A DNA stretch of 64,000 nucleotides from Neobacillus vireti (lineage in GTDB: Bacteria; Bacillota; Bacilli; Bacillales; Cytobacillaceae): contig NZ_LDNB01000013.1 in NCBI RefSeq assembly GCF_001026695.1, forward strand, positions 62,001-126,000, read 5' to 3'. The position numbers and the translations under genes were made by a program. Shown piece by piece: positions 63,577-64,000 of this stretch. Within the stretch, counting starts at the first letter, position 1. Each line of letters opens with the position of its first letter. Below the pieces are notes generated by a model. That model saw nothing but the letters and a program-made list of their open reading frames with translations. It was not told the DNA's origin and did no database searches.

Positions 63577-64000
63577 CTAGACCTCCTTTTCGTAGTAATG
63601 CATAAAGATCTCCTCAAGGTCCGGCTCCTCAATCCACAGGTTGGCAATCTCTGTCGCAGCGATTTTTTTCATAACATCGTTAATATTTCCTTTAAAAATA
63701 AAACTGGTAACGTTGTTGTTAACCTCCACATTGTTGACACCGCTAATTTGGAAGTACTTCTGATCTAGTGGTGCTGCCGTTTCAATTTTGAACTTTTTAT
63801 AGTTGTTTTCTTGTAAGGTACTAATCTTTTCAACGGTGACAATCCTGCCCTCTTTAATGATGGCAACGCGATTACACAAGCGTTGCACTTCGCTGAGGAT
63901 GTGTGACGAAAAGAGAATCGTCGCCCCTTTTTTATTCTCTTCCTCTAGGAGTTCAAAGAATTTCTGCTGCATTAATGGGTCGAGGCCGCTCGTTGGTTCG
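63577..64000 (-). CDS. ABC-2 transporter ATPase, C-terminal part
   Basis: The frame is open to the right edge and reads EPTSGLDPLMQQKFFELLEEE, i.e. just after Walker B, then FSSHILSEVQRLCNRVAIIKEG (His-loop). The rest is the regulatory C-terminal domain of BcrA/YtrB-type ATPases. The 5' part with Walker A and signature is outside the window. First visible gene of the ATPase-permease-permease operon. Confidence 0.9.
   Translation of the reverse strand, partial: EPTSGLDPLMQQKFFELLEEENKKGATILFSSHILSEVQRLCNRVAIIKEGRIVTVEKISTLQENNYKKFKIETAAPLDQKYFQISGVNNVEVNNNVTSFIFKGNINDVMKKIAATEIANLWIEEPDLEEIFMHYYEKEV

Noticed and set aside
63577..63972. ABC ATPase starting at the ATG at 63972
   Set aside because: The frame continues upstream with the conserved EPTSGLDP, so that Met is internal and the gene runs off the window.

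Overview
The window comes from the chromosome of an endospore-forming member of the Bacillaceae. Spore genes (gerQ, rsfA, a gerA-type receptor operon, a probable small acid-soluble spore protein), bacillithiol synthesis (bshB2) and long blocks collinear with Bacillus subtilis all point that way. The backbone follows the B. subtilis ywh-ywg-ywf-ywd order: speE, pbpG, ywhD, ywhC, ywhB, ywgA, ywfO, rsfA, lipL, pta, hemQ, gerQ, ywdK, ywdI, then pdxK (ywdB) after an insertion. Together with nosZ and a selenocysteine formate dehydrogenase this suggests a denitrifying, Neobacillus-like soil Bacillaceae; the genus is inference.

Layout. 1-13.8 kb is conserved backbone. 13.8-29.7 kb is an accessory island for molybdenum and formate. 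It begins beside a consensus parS site and holds a yvgK-type regulator with modA and modB (no modC), moeB, moaD, moaE, a long moeA fused to a substrate-binding domain, moeA, mobA, fdhE, the membrane formate dehydrogenase fdoGHI and fdhD. fdoG is interrupted by an in-frame TGA followed by a bacterial SECIS hairpin, so it encodes a selenoprotein. 30.1-36 kb has pdxK, a gerA-type germinant receptor operon, yojF and bshB2. 36.4-43.1 kb is a clade II nitrous oxide reductase operon: cytochrome c, nosZ, a nosB-like membrane protein, nosD, nosY, nosF and an unusual YtkA/SurA-like lipoprotein where nosL might be expected. 43.2-50 kb has assorted metabolic genes and a B12-binding radical SAM protein. 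50.1-51.3 kb is an AT-rich patch with a gene remnant between two copies of a terminator. 51.3-55.9 kb is a branched-chain amino acid ABC transporter with a CodY-like box. 56.2-64 kb has a niaP-like transporter, a heterodimeric ABC exporter, an ASCH protein and an ABC-2 system that runs off the window.

How the genes work together. Formate oxidation by FdoGHI feeds the quinone pool, and NosZ can take electrons through its membrane cytochrome c for N2O respiration. Both operons have FNR-like palindromes placed about 41.5 bases before a plausible start site. The island supplies molybdate uptake and late cofactor steps; early cofactor genes (moaA, moaC) and the selenocysteine machinery must lie elsewhere.

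The most unusual property is in the intergenic DNA. At least five separate intergenic regions carry short arrays with a 21-bp period (two helical turns), mostly with a different core at each locus. A sixth is a 0.93-kb array of about 18 hairpin-forming 52-bp units (about five turns) between moaD and moeB. Three more loci have longer periods. Most lie just 3' of a gene on its own strand. I know of no description of them.
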